Positions 26,864-37,465 are shown, numbered from the stretch's first letter. The stretch: 64,000 nt of DNA from Desulfomonile sp963700305 (GCA_963700305.1 CAVOXB010000027.1:372001-436000), one strand, 5' to 3'. Numbers and translations: made by a program. Notes: generated by a model not told the origin, from the sequence alone.

Positions 26864-28111
26864 ATGTCAATTTATGACCTTGACAGCAGGCCGACGCTGC
26901 GCAATGTGGAACCTGTTCAGGTTGCGGCGCAGGGGCGTAGCGTTATTGGCCTGAGAGATCCGCTCCAGCTGACGAATCATATGATTTGTCTTCATCCTGA
27001 TGCCCTGCATGTGCTGGCAATGATGGACGGAAGTCATTCATTGCGGGATATACAAGCTGCACTTACCCGCATGACCGGTTCCATTGTTTTTATGAACGAG
27101 ATTGAAGGCCTTGTCCAAAAACTGGATGAGGCTTGTTTGCTCCAGGGGGACCGTTTCAAACAGGCATATGAAACCAAAGTGGCTCATTATAAGAGCATGC
27201 CTTTCCGGCCTTGTTCCCATGCTGGATTGAGCTACAGTGCGGATCCCGAGACTCTGAAAAGAGAAGTTACGGATTTTTTCCTTTCCAATAATGGGCCTGG
27301 ACTTCCCGAATACGGCTCTGATAATCGTCGTCCGGTTGGCTTGATCGCTCCACATATAGATGTGCGTTCCGGCGGAACGTGCTTTGCAAAGGCGTACCAG
27401 GCGCTTGGTTCGGGGCTGTTTTCAGATGTGTACGTAATCTTCGGCACTGGACATGCCGGAGTTGAAGGACTATTCGCCGCTGCCAACCTTGATTTTGAGA
27501 CTCCTCTGGGAATTGTAGAGACGGATCGAGAATTCGTCGGTGAGTTGGGTCTGTCGCTGGGCAGAGATCCAGCAGCAGAAGAAATACTTCACGCGACGGA
27601 ACACGTAATAGAATTTCAGCTTATTTTTCTGCAGCACGTTCTTTCAGGAAGGCACAAATTCACTGTGGTGCCTATATTGTGCTCTTTGTCCCATCACATG
27701 TTCCGGGAGAATTCGCCTCTCACAGAGGAAAGACAAAAATTCGACGAATTCTGTGCCGCGATAAGAAAAGTGTGCAATCGCAACTCCAAGAAGGTCTGCT
27801 TCATAGCCAGTGCAGATCTGGACCATATCGGTCCGCGCTACGGCGACTCATTTGTTCCGCATAAAGGAACAGTCAACGATGCACTTGAAAAGGACCGCCG
27901 GATGCTGAACAGTTTGGAACGGCTGGATCTCGGCGGTTTTATTCAGCAGATCGTCCAAGAAAATGATTCCAGACGGATTTGCGGATTTTCTCCCATCATC
28001 TCCATGTTCAATTGTATGGACGCCACAGAGGGACGCTTATTGGGAATCGACTTCGCCCAGGTGGACGACAAGAATTCCTTCGTCAGCTTCACCTCGATGA
28101 TCTTCCATTAA
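26864..28111 (+). CDS. AmmeMemoRadiSam system protein B (MEMO1 family)
   Basis: 415 residues. The C-terminal two-thirds is a MEMO domain with its histidine sites: GLIAPHIDVRSGG, VIFGTGHAG, EHVIEFQLIFLQHVL, VVPILCS and SADLDHIGPRYGD. MEMO-type proteins are metal-dependent dioxygenase-like or redox proteins. In prokaryotes they often form a trio with AMMECR1 and a radical SAM protein. Neither partner is adjacent. The first ~140 residues (with LHPDALHVLAMMDGSHSLRD) form an extra N-terminal region, perhaps a PqqD-like or helical domain. Weak ribosome site, start chosen by length. Function of the system remains undefined. Confidence 0.85.
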   Translation: MSIYDLDSRPTLRNVEPVQVAAQGRSVIGLRDPLQLTNHMICLHPDALHVLAMMDGSHSLRDIQAALTRMTGSIVFMNEIEGLVQKLDEACLLQGDRFKQAYETKVAHYKSMPFRPCSHAGLSYSADPETLKREVTDFFLSNNGPGLPEYGSDNRRPVGLIAPHIDVRSGGTCFAKAYQALGSGLFSDVYVIFGTGHAGVEGLFAAANLDFETPLGIVETDREFVGELGLSLGRDPAAEEILHATEHVIEFQLIFLQHVLSGRHKFTVVPILCSLSHHMFRENSPLTEERQKFDEFCAAIRKVCNRNSKKVCFIASADLDHIGPRYGDSFVPHKGTVNDALEKDRRMLNSLERLDLGGFIQQIVQENDSRRICGFSPIISMFNCMDATEGRLLGIDFAQVDDKNSFVSFTSMIFH

Positions 28112-28167
28112 AAAAACAAACATCCTATACTCTACTCTCAAGACCAATATGACAGGATTTTCGCCTC

Positions 28168-29676
28168 ATGACCAAACGGCTGATCCCGGTTCTTAGCTTA
28201 CTAGCTGTTCTTTTCGTGACATCTGCGTGCCCTGGGGAGCAAAACAATGCAATCATCGAGACTCAGGTGCTGCGAGTATTCGCTGTGAAAAATGCGTCCT
28301 ATTATCACAAGCCATGGAAAAGCCCTGATTTCACCGAGGTTAGAGGCAGTGGCTTTTTCTTCAAAGATGAAGAGAACTTTCCCGGAAAAGAGGGAATGAT
28401 AATAACCAACGCGCATGCCGTATCCATGGCGCAGAGCATCAAAGTCTCCAATGGTAGGGAAAAGCGACGATACGAAGTCAAAGTCATAGGCATTTGCGAT
28501 TCAGCGGATTTTGCTGTTTTACAGATGGAGGCCGATGCATTGGCCACCTATGAACGCGTCAATGGCAAAATAATTCCATTGGAACTGGGAGACAGCGACA
28601 AACTCAGGGTAGGGGACAAGGTCCAAGGATGGGGCTATCCGCTAGGAGGCGAGGGCATAAGCAAATCCGATCAGGGCGAAATCAGCCGGATAGAAGTCAA
28701 ATCGTACGCCCATTCCGAGGATTCATGGCTGATGATGCAGGCGTCGCTCCAGCAGAATCGCGGCAATTCCGGCGGTCCTGTGCTAAAAGCCGACAAAGTC
28801 ATAGGGGTAGCCTTTCAGGGAATGCGGGCCAGCGATCGGATTAATTTCTTCATACCAATTAACTTGGTGAAGGATCTGTTTCCGGCGCTGGATCACCCTG
28901 AACGAATCCCCAATTGGCGCTTCGTGGTTCAATATTTGTTTCCAAGACTCAAGGAATATTACAAACTCGGACCAGAGCAAGGGGGCGTACTGCTCAATTA
29001 TATAATCCCAGGAGGCGGCCCGTACAACTTTGGACTTCGTCAAGACGACATCCTTTCCGAGATAGACGGCCATGCCATTGACAATTTCGGAGAGATATAC
29101 TTCGAGCCTTTGGGCCAGAAGATGTTTTTCGGCGAAATTTTGAACCGAAAGAAAGTCGGCGATCCTCTTACCTTAAAGATCGTGCGTGCCGGAAAGACCA
29201 TGGAGATCAAGGGAAATACCACGAAGGGCCTCCCAAAGTTGGTTCCGCGAATTTTCACTGGAGCAAATTACTTCATTTTCGGAGGCGTGGGCTTTGTAGA
29301 ACTCACCTTGAATTGCATCGATAATCTCGGCAAGACTGGAGACACGTTTAGAGCCAAGTACCTTGATGACTTTCCACAGCATCCCTACGAGAAAATCGTA
29401 TTAATTTCGGAAATATTTCCAGAATACGGATTGATTGATACCTCCAGCTATCTGAAACGAGTAGAGAGACTCGACGATAAGAATGTCTTAAACGTAGAGG
29501 ATCTTTATAATTCACTGCAAAGTGCAATCAAGGAGGGCAAGAAAAAGGCTTTGATTCAACTGGGGCAAAACGTCCAACTCGCTTTGGATTTGGAGAAAGC
29601 ACAATCTCTGGATGACGAAATTCAAAAAAAATACGGAATCCTCTATATGAAAACGCCGGGCGGGTTCAGAAAATAG
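28168..29676 (+). CDS. HtrA/Deg-like serine protease with PDZ, predicted lipoprotein
   Basis: 502 residues. The lipobox LFVTSAC puts the lipidated cysteine at residue 21. The trypsin-like S1C domain has all three catalytic residues: His83 in TNAHAV, Asp114 in SADFAVLQ, Ser201 in QNRGNSGGPV. A PDZ domain follows (GPYNFGLRQDDILSEIDGHA, near 290-310). The C-terminal ~150 residues form a second, less conserved domain resembling the tail of plant-type Deg proteases. It should act in the periplasm on misfolded or regulatory proteins. It is convergent with the small secreted-protein gene at 29732, with a hairpin between them at 29697-29718. Confidence 0.88.
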   Translation: MTKRLIPVLSLLAVLFVTSACPGEQNNAIIETQVLRVFAVKNASYYHKPWKSPDFTEVRGSGFFFKDEENFPGKEGMIITNAHAVSMAQSIKVSNGREKRRYEVKVIGICDSADFAVLQMEADALATYERVNGKIIPLELGDSDKLRVGDKVQGWGYPLGGEGISKSDQGEISRIEVKSYAHSEDSWLMMQASLQQNRGNSGGPVLKADKVIGVAFQGMRASDRINFFIPINLVKDLFPALDHPERIPNWRFVVQYLFPRLKEYYKLGPEQGGVLLNYIIPGGGPYNFGLRQDDILSEIDGHAIDNFGEIYFEPLGQKMFFGEILNRKKVGDPLTLKIVRAGKTMEIKGNTTKGLPKLVPRIFTGANYFIFGGVGFVELTLNCIDNLGKTGDTFRAKYLDDFPQHPYEKIVLISEIFPEYGLIDTSSYLKRVERLDDKNVLNVEDLYNSLQSAIKEGKKKALIQLGQNVQLALDLEKAQSLDDEIQKKYGILYMKTPGGFRK

Positions 29677-29696
29677 CGGTAAGGCTGGGATAGCTA

Positions 29697-29718
29697 TCCT
29701 GCTCTTTCCCGAGCAGGA
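29697..29718. terminator. Bidirectional hairpin between convergent genes
   Basis: TCCTGCTC pairs with GAGCAGGA around TTTCCC, between the stop codons of the protease and the small secreted protein. No T-tract on either side; function as terminator is probable only from position. Confidence 0.45.
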
Positions 29719-29731
29719 CAGCCGCGTTCAA

Positions 29732-29992
29732 TCAATACAACTGGAAAGGGCGGGGGAAGTGGGCTTCCGGCATGAGCCCGTACCCATCTACGTAAGGGCC
29801 TGGAGCCCAAATGATCGTGCCGTTCCAGGGACCCTGGTGAATCGGTGCGCACAGCACAGGAGGTAATCCTATCGGCGCGGGAGCCACCACACTGTCAAAC
29901 GGTACCACAACAGGCGGATAGAGCCATGCTGACGCGGTCCCTGTCCCGATAACCGTCGCAACCAGGGCAAGCAGCAACACTGCTTTTTTCAT
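29732..29992 (-). CDS. Small secreted Pro-rich protein
   Basis: 86 residues, AAGGAGAATGTC upstream of the ATG. Signal peptide MKKAVLLLALVATVIGTGTA with a SAWL cleavage region, then a short mature part with PPVVVPFDSVVAPAPIGLPP, a single cysteine and an aromatic/proline tail. Composition resembles the proteins at 18024 and 18598 and the one at 53578, so I place it loosely with them. No function can be given; exported. Confidence 0.7.
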   Translation of the reverse strand: MKKAVLLLALVATVIGTGTASAWLYPPVVVPFDSVVAPAPIGLPPVLCAPIHQGPWNGTIIWAPGPYVDGYGLMPEAHFPRPFQLY

Positions 29993-30164
29993 GACATTCT
30001 CCTTGTCGGCTTTTCTTCTGAGACTTAGTCAATAGTAGAAAACACATTATCAAAATTGATTAATGTTGCGATTTTAATAATAATTATATCAGAACATTGC
30101 TCGGTGGGCAAGCAAATTGGGTGAGTTTCCGCAACCCTTCAGTTGTCCGGGGCATACAGCTTTT

Positions 30165-30220
30165 GGGGCAGGCTTTCCAGCCTGTTTTGGCCTGAAAAAC
30201 CAATGACGGCAAGCTGGAAT
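30165..30220. repeat. Dispersed palindromic repeat, family A (copy 3)
   Basis: GGGGCAGGCTTTCCAGCCTG followed by a spacer and CGGCAAGCTGGAATCC, the second arm diverged. Confidence 0.7.
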
Positions 30221-30355
30221 CCTATCGCGATTCTCAGAAGTAATCGCGGATTGAATCACTCGTGATTTGTTAGACTTGTTTGCAAAGCGTGAGAACTTTA
30301 TAGAACCACCACATACCAATCTACAGAATTCTTGTCCAATTCACGGAATTGTACC

Positions 30356-30417
30356 CGTCACTCCGGACATGATCCGGGGTCCAGAGTCTGGATTCCTGCC
30401 TTCGCAGGAATGACGAG
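30356..30417. repeat. Dispersed palindromic repeat, family B (copy 3, reversed)
   Basis: CCGGACATGATCCGG, then a linker and GGATTCCTGCCTTCGCAGGA. The hairpins of 3221-3286 in opposite orientation. Confidence 0.7.
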
Positions 30418-30774
30418 GAACCGGACATTATTTTTGACTATTGCTTAAAGGGTTAGCGAGCAGGGCCAGATTCCCGCCTGAGCGGGAATGGCGAACCTTC
30501 CGCACATCAAATTCCCGGTACAACCATGTCATTGCTAGGAATGGAACGCCTGAGCAGTCTCAGTTTTGGCTAATGGGAGATTGCGTCTGGCCGCGGGCAT
30601 ATGGAGTGGCGCGTCTCCGATGTGCGGGAACACACACCTGAACATCTCTTTTTGGTTCAAATCGCTGAATGTGAGGCGCGGGGTGTGATTGGCAACTGGA
30701 GCGGTGGGATCTTGTATACATCATCCATAACTTTATAGTTATCAATAAACCATCCGTAACTATTAAGATATTTG

Positions 30775-30803
30775 TTGACTAGAAAAAACCACTGTGATAT
30801 AAA
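30775..30803 (+). promoter_or_regulatory. Sigma70 promoter upstream of the outer membrane protein gene
   Basis: TTGACT (30775-30780), 17-base spacer, TATAAA (30798-30803). About 80 bases of leader before the start codon at 30892. The best promoter match noted in the window. Confidence 0.65.
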
Positions 30804-30891
30804 ACTGTCAGTCTTGAAGAGTAATGTAAAAGATGATGTTAATGGAGTTTTTTCTCCTAAAAAGTCTCGTAGGACTAAGCAAGGATTGCAC

Positions 30892-32404
30892 ATGAAACCC
30901 CGCGACCATATAGCCTCAGTCTCGTGCCTATTGGCGGTCGTCATCTTTCTACTGATCGAAGGCGCAGCCATTGCACAGGAATTCATGCCGCCTCCTGCTT
31001 TCGGGCCTGGCGCACCTTCTCTGGTGTACGGCAGGTTTTACGTTCAAGGTGGAGTTCAATATCGCAATATTCAGCGGTTCGGTTTCCGAAGGTTCGTAAG
31101 ACCATACTCATTTGTTCAGGATTGGGGCCAGGCACCATTCGGGACCGATCAGGAAGGTCCGTTCGGGACAGGTACCGGCGTTGTGGGGTATCCGACCACT
31201 CCTGACGGTATCAATGCCGACCCAAATATTTCCGGAAATTGGATCTACGACAATTCAGGATTCATCACCCCCAATGGTGTCATCTATGATGATGCTGGCG
31301 GCACTGTCGTTGCAACGCCTGTTAATGGCGCATGGGACTCTTTCGCGGGCGGTCTTGGCCAGAGACCCGGGACTATGACCAGTGGTGCCAGCCATTACCA
31401 ATTTATAGGTGAATTCCAGATCGGAAATACCCCGGACAACGTGCAAGATGGATTCAGCATTGGGGCGAGCTCTACGGGTCTGAATTTTACAGATACTACC
31501 AAAGTCTCTTTCAGGAGAGTATTGAATTCCTCGGTCAATGGATACGGCACGGGCAGAGAGAGTTTGATATGGACAACTATGGGACCGGAAATTCGTGACA
31601 GAGAATTCACTTTGAACCCCATTTGCCCCACTTTAGAATTTGGATTTCAGTGGACCAACTTCTTTGATCTGTTCGGTGCGTTTTCATGGTACGACATGGA
31701 CATAAACTTCGGGGGTACTTATCATCTGACCTCATCGCTGTCGCATAGAGCAATAAAAGACACCTTTCCCTACACTTCCAGCAGGACAGGCACCTGGCAG
31801 AATACTGTTCCATCAAATACTACCCATCCTAGCACTCTGATTGAGACAGTTGAAGGTGTATGGGACGTTATTTTTCCCGATTCATCCCGAAACGGGGTCA
31901 GCCCAAATCGAACATTCTTTTTCGTCCAGGATTTTGGGGCTCCCCCTGCGCCTACCACTGAGACAATAGCCCTTCACACAGATGTGCGAATCTATGAGTA
32001 CAAGCTCGGTGCCCGTAGCTGGATTCCCCTTTACGGACTCGGAAGGTTCGGAGTTGTGTTCGGACCTCTCGTAAATCAAATCAACTACAACGCCAGCCTA
32101 AGCCGTAACACCACGGTAGAGATACCTAACGCGCCAGCGGTGACGATTCCTTATTATGAGCATCACAACGGTACACTGTGGAGCTTCGGCCTCTTCACGG
32201 GGACCGATATGGAAGTGGCTTTTGGTCAATACTTCGGAAAATTCGGCCTATACTACAACCTGACTGAAGAGAAGGTGCTAAAGAACGCTGACAATAAAGG
32301 GGTTTCCGAGTACGACTACGCAAGTGGATCCAAGCATGGCAGTAGACACGAACCTAAATCTTAGCGGGTTCACCTGGAACTTTGGCTTGGGATGTAGATT
32401 CTGA
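30892..32404 (+). CDS. Outer membrane beta-barrel protein, frameshift near the C-terminus
   Basis: From the ATG at 30892 a signal peptide (SVSCLLAVVIFLLIEGAAIA, then QEF) leads into a tyrosine/glycine-rich protein with alternating amphipathic strands, such as LEFGFQWTNFFDLFGAFSWY and YGLGRFGVVFGPLVNQINYN. The main frame stops at 32364 with a hydrophilic tail. One extra base near 32330-32340 hides the true end, AVDTNLNLSGFTWNFGLGCR and a last Phe at 32401, a barrel-closing strand with the C-terminal aromatic needed for BAM assembly. Rebuilt length about 503 residues. Likely a porin or adhesin-type barrel; substrate unknown. An in-frame extension upstream to 30772 overlaps the promoter and is rejected. 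Confidence 0.78.
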
Positions 32405-32420
32405 TTCCTTGACAACCTTA

Positions 32421-35400
32421 CTACTTTGAAGGACCGGAGCGCCAGTTAACAAGAACCTCGGCTATTCTCCGGTCCTTTCGTTTGTATTTTAAACCGTTCT
32501 CAAGACCAAATCTGTAAAGGTCTCGAGTCAGGCAAACATCGTCTCTGCAATATTGTTCTATGAGATCCATCCTACCTTCACGGAACCACGCTGCAGCGTC
32601 GGTGCCGTGGCCTGATTTGTTGCGGCCAAGAGTAATTTCTGCAAGATGGTTTAGTGGAAGCCGGAAGCCAAGAGCGGATTCGACTGACTGCAAAATGTCC
32701 AGATTAGGCAGGGATCTGAGGTTTTCTCGTGTATACGGACGCAGCACCTCATAATCGAAGCGCATTTGATTGAACCCGACCACAAGCTCCGCGGACTTGA
32801 GCAAATCCACCAAATCGGCAACGTTTTCTTCCTTGAAGGCCACGAAGCCCGCACCTTCGGAGTAGGTCACTGCAATTGAAACCCTCATTTTAGAAATGTT
32901 TCTCCAGCCGCCCACTTCATCCGCAAGCTTTTGTGTTTCCAGATCAAAAACCACCACTCCTGTGGAATTCCTGGGATTCGGCGCTTTCCGTAGAATTGCC
33001 ACTCTGCCGGACGATGCGTCAGGAGAAGCTGCGGGCACAGGATTCTTTTCCTCGTGAAATTCCTCTTCAGGGTCGCTAGAAAGATCCAGGAAAATCTTAG
33101 GCTTGGATTTTATCTTTGGGCCTGGCTCCTGCTGGGAATGATCGGGAAGCGCGGACGTGCGCCTTTTTATATCATCGGACTGTTTATCTTTGGACTGCAA
33201 TTCCTCGAGCGCTGACTGAACTCTTTCGGGTTCCAACATGAATTGAAGCGTTTTTATGCAGGCAGTTTTATCCAATGGTTTGTTTCCGGAGCCGCATTTT
33301 GGGGAATGAATGCATGATGGGCAACCATCCTCACATGGGCAGTTTTGAACCAGATCCAGAGTCTTTCCTAGAAGTTCGTCGATTATGTCGAACCCGCGGT
33401 GGGAAAGCCCAACACCGCCGGCATGGCCGTCATATATGAAAACAGCGGGCCTGCATACCTGGGGATGATCGGGTGTGCTTATTCCCCCTATGTCGTCTCG
33501 GTCGCAAAGTGCGAACAATGGAAACATGGAGATGGCTGCGTGTTCGAGCGCGTGGATTCCTCCCATAAAATTCAATCCGTAAGCCTGAATAACTTTTCTT
33601 ATATCTTCGGGAATCTCGATCCAGACCCCCACGGTCTCGAAGTGCAGGGGCGGAAGCTCCAGGTCCACGGTTCCGATGAGTTCCTGGCCAGACGTCTTAC
33701 GTTTTTCGTATGCCGTTATTCTTTCGGTGACCTTTAATGGCGCTTCCCGCACGGCGTACCTGCAAATTCCTTTGAGCGTAAAGGCGCACGAAGTATCTCC
33801 GTATCCTTTTCCGAAAGAGCGCGGGTGTAATAATTTAGTCTTTCCGCTTTGACCAGGACGTTTTTGTATTCCAGGTCCAGTTTTGTGACCAGGTACTCTT
33901 TGGCTTTGTGCAGGTAGACAGCGCCTTTGTGGCATTCTGTGAATACTCTTTTCCCTGATGAGCTTCCTATGAGGGTCTTGCGATCTTCCAGAAAAATCGG
34001 AAAGGCTGCTCCTATGGCACGTAAGTCCACGTTTCTGTGAGGGCGTTTTGAGGACGAACACCAGGGCCCATCCTTCAGAGGTCTATAAATTGCTCCGTTT
34101 TCTTCAAGCTCTTGAAGGACTTCCCGAATCTCCGACTGCTGCGTCCACTCTTCTTCTGGTGCAATCGGTACCTCCGATGCCGCACAAGGGATATGTTTCT
34201 TCAGAACTTCTGTATTAAGTGGGTCCAGGATTGCTTCCTCGCAGTTTCTCTCGAAAAGATCTTTAGGATTGCGAAGAAAATACTGGTCCAGGGCGTCCGC
34301 GCCAGGAATCATCACTATTGCGCTGGGCCTTCCAGCTCGGCCTACGCGGCCCCCTCGTTGCCACGTGTTGACTATAGTTCCAGGATAGCCAACGAGTATG
34401 CAGAGATCCAGGCCGCCAACGTCAATGCCCATTTCCAGAGCGGACGTGGAAATTACTCCGTCCATTTCACCGGAAAACAACTTTGATTCTATTTCTCTGC
34501 GTTCATCAGGAAGAAAACCGGCTCTGTAGGAGCTTATTCTCGTCCTCAAGTGAGGGCTGCCCTGTATTACCCATCGAGTAATCAATTCAGTCATTTTTCG
34601 GGCTTTGGTGAATACGATGGTTTTCAGCCCGCATTCCAGCGCTTCTGCGAACATTTCCGTTGCAGCAGTGCTGGGGCTCCCTGTTGGGTTCACGAAAAGA
34701 AAATGCCGTTCCGAGGAAGGGGCCCCGGATTTGTCTACCACCACGCATTCTCTGCCTGTCAGCCTTGACACCAGTGACCCTGGATTCGATATGGTCGCTG
34801 AACACGCAATAAATTGGGGACTTGTGTCATAGATTCCGCAGACACGCAGCATTCTCAATAGAAACCTGAGAAATATGGCTCCCGAATATACCTTTGTACG
34901 TGTGAACCTCATCGAGCACTACGTAGCTAAGGTTTGCGAAAAATTCCTTCCAGGTCTCGTGAAAAGCCAAAAGGCCCAGGTGGAGCATATCCGGATTGGT
35001 AATAAGAACCCGTGGAGGCTTGGATCGAATTTTTCTGCGTTCCGATTCCGGTGTGTCTCCGTCATAGACAGCCGCAGTCAAGCCGAAATCTCCGGCAATG
35101 TTGAGGAAAGAGTCCCTCTGATCTCTTTCAAGTGCTTTCAGAGGGAAAATAAATAGGGCATGCGCTTTTGGATTTTTTATTAGTTGGTTAATGACCGGAG
35201 TCTGATAGGCCAGAGTTTTCCCGCTTGCAGTGCGTGTGCAGAGGACGACGTCTTTTCCATGAAGGGAAAGCTTGATGGCCTCAGCCTGATGGCTGTAAAC
35301 AGACTTCAACCCGGCCTGTTCGAGAAGGTCGATGACGCGAGGATCTACTCCATCCGGGATGGGCTTGAGATCAGGGGTCTTTTCGGTAATGATCTCATGG

Positions 35401-35459
35401 TGATGAAGAGACCACATGCGATTGGGTCTACTCAGCCATGAAAGAAACGAGGCGAGCAC
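32421..35459 (-). CDS. DEAD/DEAH-box helicase with DUF1998 and C-terminal exonuclease domain, two frameshifts
   Basis: Three overlapping frames read as one gene of about 1010 residues. Helicase N-part: Walker A CTRTASGKTLAY, DEVH box in VVLDEVHTYKG, SATI, then motif VI QRGGRVGRAGR. Middle: a DUF1998-type cysteine cluster, CPCEDGCPSCIHSPKCG. C-terminal ~200 residues: a YprB-like RNase H-fold exonuclease with VVFDLETQKL (DxE), NQMRFDYEVL and QYCRDDVCLTRDLY. Breaks: about 34872-34878 (one extra base) and about 33776-33790 (one missing). Starts at GTG 35459. Helicases of this group act in DNA repair; the fused exonuclease suggests strand processing after unwinding. The role is inference. Confidence 0.85.
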
Positions 35460-35604
35460 GATGAATCCATAAAAAAGAGAGAATTGAAGCCGAAAGTAAT
35501 TCCAATATACGGCCGGTTCTCATTGACGTCAACCAAGTGCTTCCGATGTGCTATTCTCATCGGGAACTGCCAAAGAATTGTCCATGTCGGACGAGGAATA
35601 TCAA

Positions 35605-36087
35605 ATGCATGCACACCGCCTGGAAAGCAAGACCCTCCCTTTATTTGCCGCCTTCTTGTTGGGAATCGTAATCAGCTTTTGCTGGATCGCCATTTTGTCC
35701 GCCCAGGAGACTACAGGAGAAAAAATGCAGAAGGTTCCAGTTATCGTGGGTGGAAAAACGATTCGCGCAGTATTGGCAAATACTACTCAATCCAGGATTC
35801 TGGGTCTTCTCGGATGGAATTCGATAGATGAGGAAACAGGGATGCTGCTCGACTTTATTGTGGATGTGGACAGCGCAATACACATGCAGGGCATGAAGTT
35901 TCCCATTGACGCGATCTGGGTTGATTCCAAGGGTGAGATAAGGCTTATATATCAAGAAATACAGCCGGATAAAGGACTTGCTTATCCGTCTATGGTCCCG
36001 TGCCGCTACTGCCTTGAGGTGAAGGCAGGGTTCTGCAAGAAATACGGAGTCCAAATAGGCCAGAAGATTCGTTTCGCTGAAAATTGA
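35605..36087 (+). CDS. DUF192 family protein, exported or membrane-anchored
   Basis: 160 residues from the ATG at 35605 (GAGGAA six bases upstream); the ATG at 35584 is an alternative. One hydrophobic helix (LPLFAAFLLGIVISFCWIAI) then a DUF192 domain: SRILGLLGWNSIDEETGMLL, MQGMKFPIDAIWVDSKGEI and a C-terminal VKAGFCKKYGVQIG. The family is a small beta barrel of unknown function, often periplasmic. Divergent from the helicase gene. Confidence 0.8.
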   Translation: MHAHRLESKTLPLFAAFLLGIVISFCWIAILSAQETTGEKMQKVPVIVGGKTIRAVLANTTQSRILGLLGWNSIDEETGMLLDFIVDVDSAIHMQGMKFPIDAIWVDSKGEIRLIYQEIQPDKGLAYPSMVPCRYCLEVKAGFCKKYGVQIGQKIRFAEN

Positions 36088-36170
36088 GAGATGTGAGCCG
36101 TAGACAAATACAAGAAGAATTATTTTTCGGAATTGTGCCATTACCAAAGAATCGGGATGTGAGACCGATG

Positions 36171-36250
36171 TCATTGCGAGGAGTAAAACGACGAAGCAAT
36201 CTATTCCTGCCGGTTGGGAGATTGCCACGGGCTTACGCCCTCGCAATGAC
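36171..36250. repeat. Dispersed repeat, family C (copy 1)
   Basis: Outer arms TCATTGCGAG and CTCGCAATGACA with an internal segment containing AAGCAATC and GATTGCC. Related elements at 49106-49180 and 54171-54247. Confidence 0.7.
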
Positions 36251-36377
36251 AGTGGCTTTTTTTGCCGAAACAATTCCGTTATTTTTTCGTTCCGAGGGCT
36301 CTGCTGCCACCTGCTACGTCCTCGATAGAGGTGGCAGAGGCGCAAGCGCCAAAACGAAAGCGGCTTGAGATTTCTAT

Positions 36378-36530
36378 GGTGGCGGCCGGCGTCCCTGCCG
36401 GCCAGATGTTTGGCTCCAACCGTTCGCCATTTGGAAAGTTTTCCGCCTTACCAGGCAGCATAGGCGTTTTCACGTGAGTCCAGGCGATCCTTTGCTACTG
36501 TAGAGGCCGACAGAGACGCCGGCCGCCACT
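36378..36530. repeat. Dispersed inverted repeat, family D
   Basis: TGGCGGCCGGCGTC near 36378-36393 is answered by GACGCCGGCCGCCA near 36515-36530. A similar GGCGTCCTGCCGGCC string occurs near 8303-8335. Confidence 0.6.
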
Positions 36531-36640
36531 AATACGATGTGCCATCCCAATATCGTTTCTGGCATTATCTGCACAGCGCTATTCTTGAGCCTGAGAAGGA
36601 GCACTTTATCAGCAAATCTCAGCCAGTTTCCCTTCCGATG

Positions 36641-37465
36641 TCATCCGCCGCTTGTCTTCATTCTGCAGGACCTCAGAAATTCATCAGGGTCAAGATCATC
36701 GCGGATTCCCAGCCGCGTCAGCACGAAGTCGTAGCGGACTGGATCTTCGGGTTCGATCTCTCTGAAACCAGCGGTTATTTCATAAGCTGTCCGCAAATTG
36801 GCCTGCCGCCGTGCGGTCAGTCCTAATTGACGGCTGATCCTGTGCATGTGGACATCAAGCGGCACGACCAATTTCGTCTGTGGGACATTATCCCATCCGC
36901 CGGGGTCCACTGCATCCTTTCGCACCATCCACCTGAGGAACAGGTTCAGCCTCTTGCATGCGCTGCCAAGGTCAGGAGATGGCAACAAGCTTCTGGGTTT
37001 GCTTTCAAACGGTCTTGACAACTCCTTGACAAAACCCGTGAGCGCCGGAGTGATCGTGTCATGTTCAGGTTTGAGGTCTGCCACAAAGCAGGCTTCCAGA
37101 GAATCGTATTTCTGCAGAGCGAGCTTTATCCCCCACAGCATGGTGGCCAGCTCTTCCCCGGTGGTGAACCTATGCTTGAAATCTTTGAAAGTTTGCACGA
37201 GCGAGTCCCTGTGGGCTGCACGCAAAAAATCAAAAGGGGATTCCATGCGTCTCAATATGGACGCGACGCTTTTGAGTATCTGACGGACTGCTCCGTACGC
37301 TAGACATGATGCCACCAGCCCGACGATCTCACGGTCTCTCAGGTCTGGATAATCATAGAGGAATTCTAGAGGGTCTGGATGCACGAATTCCCTGTGGTTG
37401 TATTTTTCATACAATTCGCAGAGGTCTTCTCCTCTGGCAATGGTACGGCCATCGGTATTGCTCAA
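36641..37465 (-). CDS. TIGR02757 family protein (DUF2400)
   Basis: 274 residues from a TTG start, with AAGGAAA just upstream. Conserved features: DPLEFLYDYPDLRDREIVGL then VASCLAYGAVRQI, RRMESPFDFL, and CKRLNLFLRWMVRKDAVDPG followed by W, ending RYDFVLTRLGIR. This family resembles HhH-GPD DNA glycosylases in fold (a helical protein with a late DP or DVH region, here PLDVHMHRISRQLGL) but has no confirmed activity. Single gene. Confidence 0.85.
   Translation of the reverse strand: MSNTDGRTIARGEDLCELYEKYNHREFVHPDPLEFLYDYPDLRDREIVGLVASCLAYGAVRQILKSVASILRRMESPFDFLRAAHRDSLVQTFKDFKHRFTTGEELATMLWGIKLALQKYDSLEACFVADLKPEHDTITPALTGFVKELSRPFESKPRSLLPSPDLGSACKRLNLFLRWMVRKDAVDPGGWDNVPQTKLVVPLDVHMHRISRQLGLTARRQANLRTAYEITAGFREIEPEDPVRYDFVLTRLGIRDDLDPDEFLRSCRMKTSGG

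Larger units (their letters stand above)
29993..30891. other. Long repeat-rich intergenic region
   Basis: About 900 bases with no credible gene. Holds a family A repeat (30165-30220), a family B repeat (30356-30417), a further small palindrome near 30468-30490, a diverged family C element (about 30526-30600) and the promoter at 30775-30803. Confidence 0.7.
36088..36640. other. Repeat-rich intergenic region
   Basis: About 550 bases between convergent genes. Holds a family C repeat (36171-36250) and the widely spaced inverted repeat of family D (36378-36393 with 36515-36530). No gene recognised. Confidence 0.65.
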
